Source: Betaproteobacteria bacterium
Lineage (GTDB): Bacteria; Pseudomonadota; Gammaproteobacteria; Burkholderiales; SG8-41
DNA length: 5,125 bases
Reading direction: 5' to 3'
NCBI GenBank assembly: GCA_021414185.1
Contig: JAIOOZ010000069.1
Coordinates: 1 to 5,125 of the forward strand
The position numbers were made by a program, and so were the translations under genes. Of this stretch, positions 4,179-5,125 are shown one piece after another. The notes below the pieces were generated by a model. It ran no database searches and was not told where the DNA came from. It worked only from the letters and a program-made list of their open reading frames with translations. Position 1 is the first letter of the stretch. Every line of letters begins with the position of its first letter.

Positions 4179-5125
4179 TCAGCCCGGCTTCTGCGCGTCG
4201 AGCCAGATCGCAAGTCCCTGCGCGTTGAGTTCAATGTCTCCGCCCAGCACCTCCAGTACCCGCTCGCGTCCAACGCGCCAGCCGTAGCGCCGCGCTTCGC
4301 CCAGCGCGATGTCGGCCACGCCCGCGTTGAGACGCGCAAGACGTGCGGCGCCGGCACCGCGCTCGCCGCGCGCCAATTGCGCATGCGCATCGATCAGGCG
4401 ATGCATGTCGTCGGTGAGGCGCGCAATCTCGCGCACCTGGCTGTAGTGCGTCACGTAAATCGCCCCCGGCTTGAGGCCGGCGATCAAGTCGAGCGAACGA
4501 TGCGCCGCGTCCGGATCGAATTGCGTCGGACTCGAACTCGGGAATATGAATTGCCGGCCGTCGCAGTCGAACTCGCGGTAGGAGAGTCCGAACGTGTCGC
4601 CCGCAAACAGATGTCCCGATCTGGCATCGAGCGCGCAAACGTGATGGCGCGCATGGCCCGGCGTGTCGTAGAACGCGATGTCGCGGCCGTGCAAATTAAT
4701 CGATGACCCGTGCGGCGTTTCGATCACGCGCTCGCGCGGCACCGGCACAATTTGGCCGTACATGTTCTCCATCGCTTCCGCGCCGTACACGGCGCGCGCG
4801 CTGGCCACAAGCTTGGCGGGATCTATCATGTGACGCGCGCCGAACGGATGCACGGTCAGCATCGCGTTGGGCAGTTGCGACATCAACAACCCGGCGCCAC
4901 CCGCGTGGTCGAGATGGATGTGCGTGAGTATCACGTAGTCGACCTGCGCGGGTGAGATGCCTTTCGCGCGCAAAGCGTCGAGCACATGCGGTACCGAGCT
5001 GTTGACGCCGGTGTCGATGACCGCGGCGCGGCCGCCTTCGACCATCAGGTGTATCGCGTCGAGCCGCGGCCGCTGGTAGCCGGAATCGACGGCGCTGATG
5101 CCGAATTCATAATCGATGATGTCTG
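4179..5125 (-). CDS. Metallo-beta-lactamase-fold hydrolase, N-terminus cut by window edge
   Basis: Probably a soluble di-metal hydrolase of the glyoxalase II-like branch; substrate unknown. Visible ligand motifs, numbered from internal Met at 5045, are THIHLDH (His42, His44, Asp46, His47), GH in DTPGHARHH (His131), GD in FAGDTFG (Asp150) and the final His200 in VTHYSQV, so the metal site appears complete. The C-terminal part (about residues 205-288) is helical and Ala/Arg-rich. The true start is not in the window: the frame continues without a stop from 5045 to 5125, adding 26 codons that read like a family N-terminus (IIDYEFGISAVDSGYQRP, then a strand leading to VEGGRAAVIDTG). Met 5045 lies inside that beta-strand and cannot be the start. 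About 314 residues are visible, close to the usual full length, so only a few are probably missing. Convergent with carbonic anhydrase; no functional link is evident. Confidence 0.9.
   Translation of the reverse strand, partial: DIIDYEFGISAVDSGYQRPRLDAIHLMVEGGRAAVIDTGVNSSVPHVLDALRAKGISPAQVDYVILTHIHLDHAGGAGLLMSQLPNAMLTVHPFGARHMIDPAKLVASARAVYGAEAMENMYGQIVPVPRERVIETPHGSSINLHGRDIAFYDTPGHARHHVCALDARSGHLFAGDTFGLSYREFDCDGRQFIFPSSSPTQFDPDAAHRSLDLIAGLKPGAIYVTHYSQVREIARLTDDMHRLIDAHAQLARGERGAGAARLARLNAGVADIALGEARRYGWRVGRERVLEVLGGDIELNAQGLAIWLDAQKPG

Noticed and set aside
1..5125. A new multi-gene system (defence, biosynthetic or mobile)
   Set aside because: The five genes have mixed orientations and separate promoters, belong to known families, and show no co-transcription or shared pathway.

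Overview
This looks like a chromosomal segment of a GC-rich proteobacterium, most likely a betaproteobacterium. The assignment is an inference from protein resemblance: an Escherichia coli Can-type beta-carbonic anhydrase, an EgtB of the proteobacterial form, and a small SWIB-domain protein with a lysine-rich tail of the kind found in Burkholderiales relatives. Codons are strongly G/C-biased at third positions, which also explains the many long but meaningless open frames on the opposite strands.

Layout from left to right. Positions 1-137 hold a short perfect palindrome and a candidate extended -10 promoter. A complete 12-helix MFS transporter follows on the + strand (about 138-1265); its last codons and stop are duplicated in a 32-bp tandem repeat. 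A strong hairpin (1326-1361) separates it from a convergent - strand SWIB-domain gene (1404-1706). A 338-base stretch (1707-2044) carries the SWIB leader and candidate promoter and some small repeats and hairpins, with no convincing gene. Next, on the - strand, is egtB (2045-3331), for the sulfoxide synthase of ergothioneine synthesis. A 172-base divergent spacer (3332-3503) separates it from a + strand beta-carbonic anhydrase (3504-4157). Only 21 bases further is the 3' end of a convergent - strand metallo-beta-lactamase-fold hydrolase (4179-5125), whose N-terminus runs off the right edge.

The five genes do not form an operon. Orientations are +, -, -, +, -, and each gene seems to be its own transcription unit. 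The only shared regulatory space is the egtB/carbonic anhydrase spacer. No partner enzymes of ergothioneine synthesis (EgtD, EgtA, EgtC) are in the window, and there are no signs of phage, transposase, CRISPR, defence or biosynthetic clusters. I did not find a new biological system. The points most worth a second look are the 3'-end tandem duplication, the bulged palindrome in the egtB leader, the apparently orphan egtB with two well-supported starts, and the palindrome at the left edge that may belong to an interspersed repeat family.
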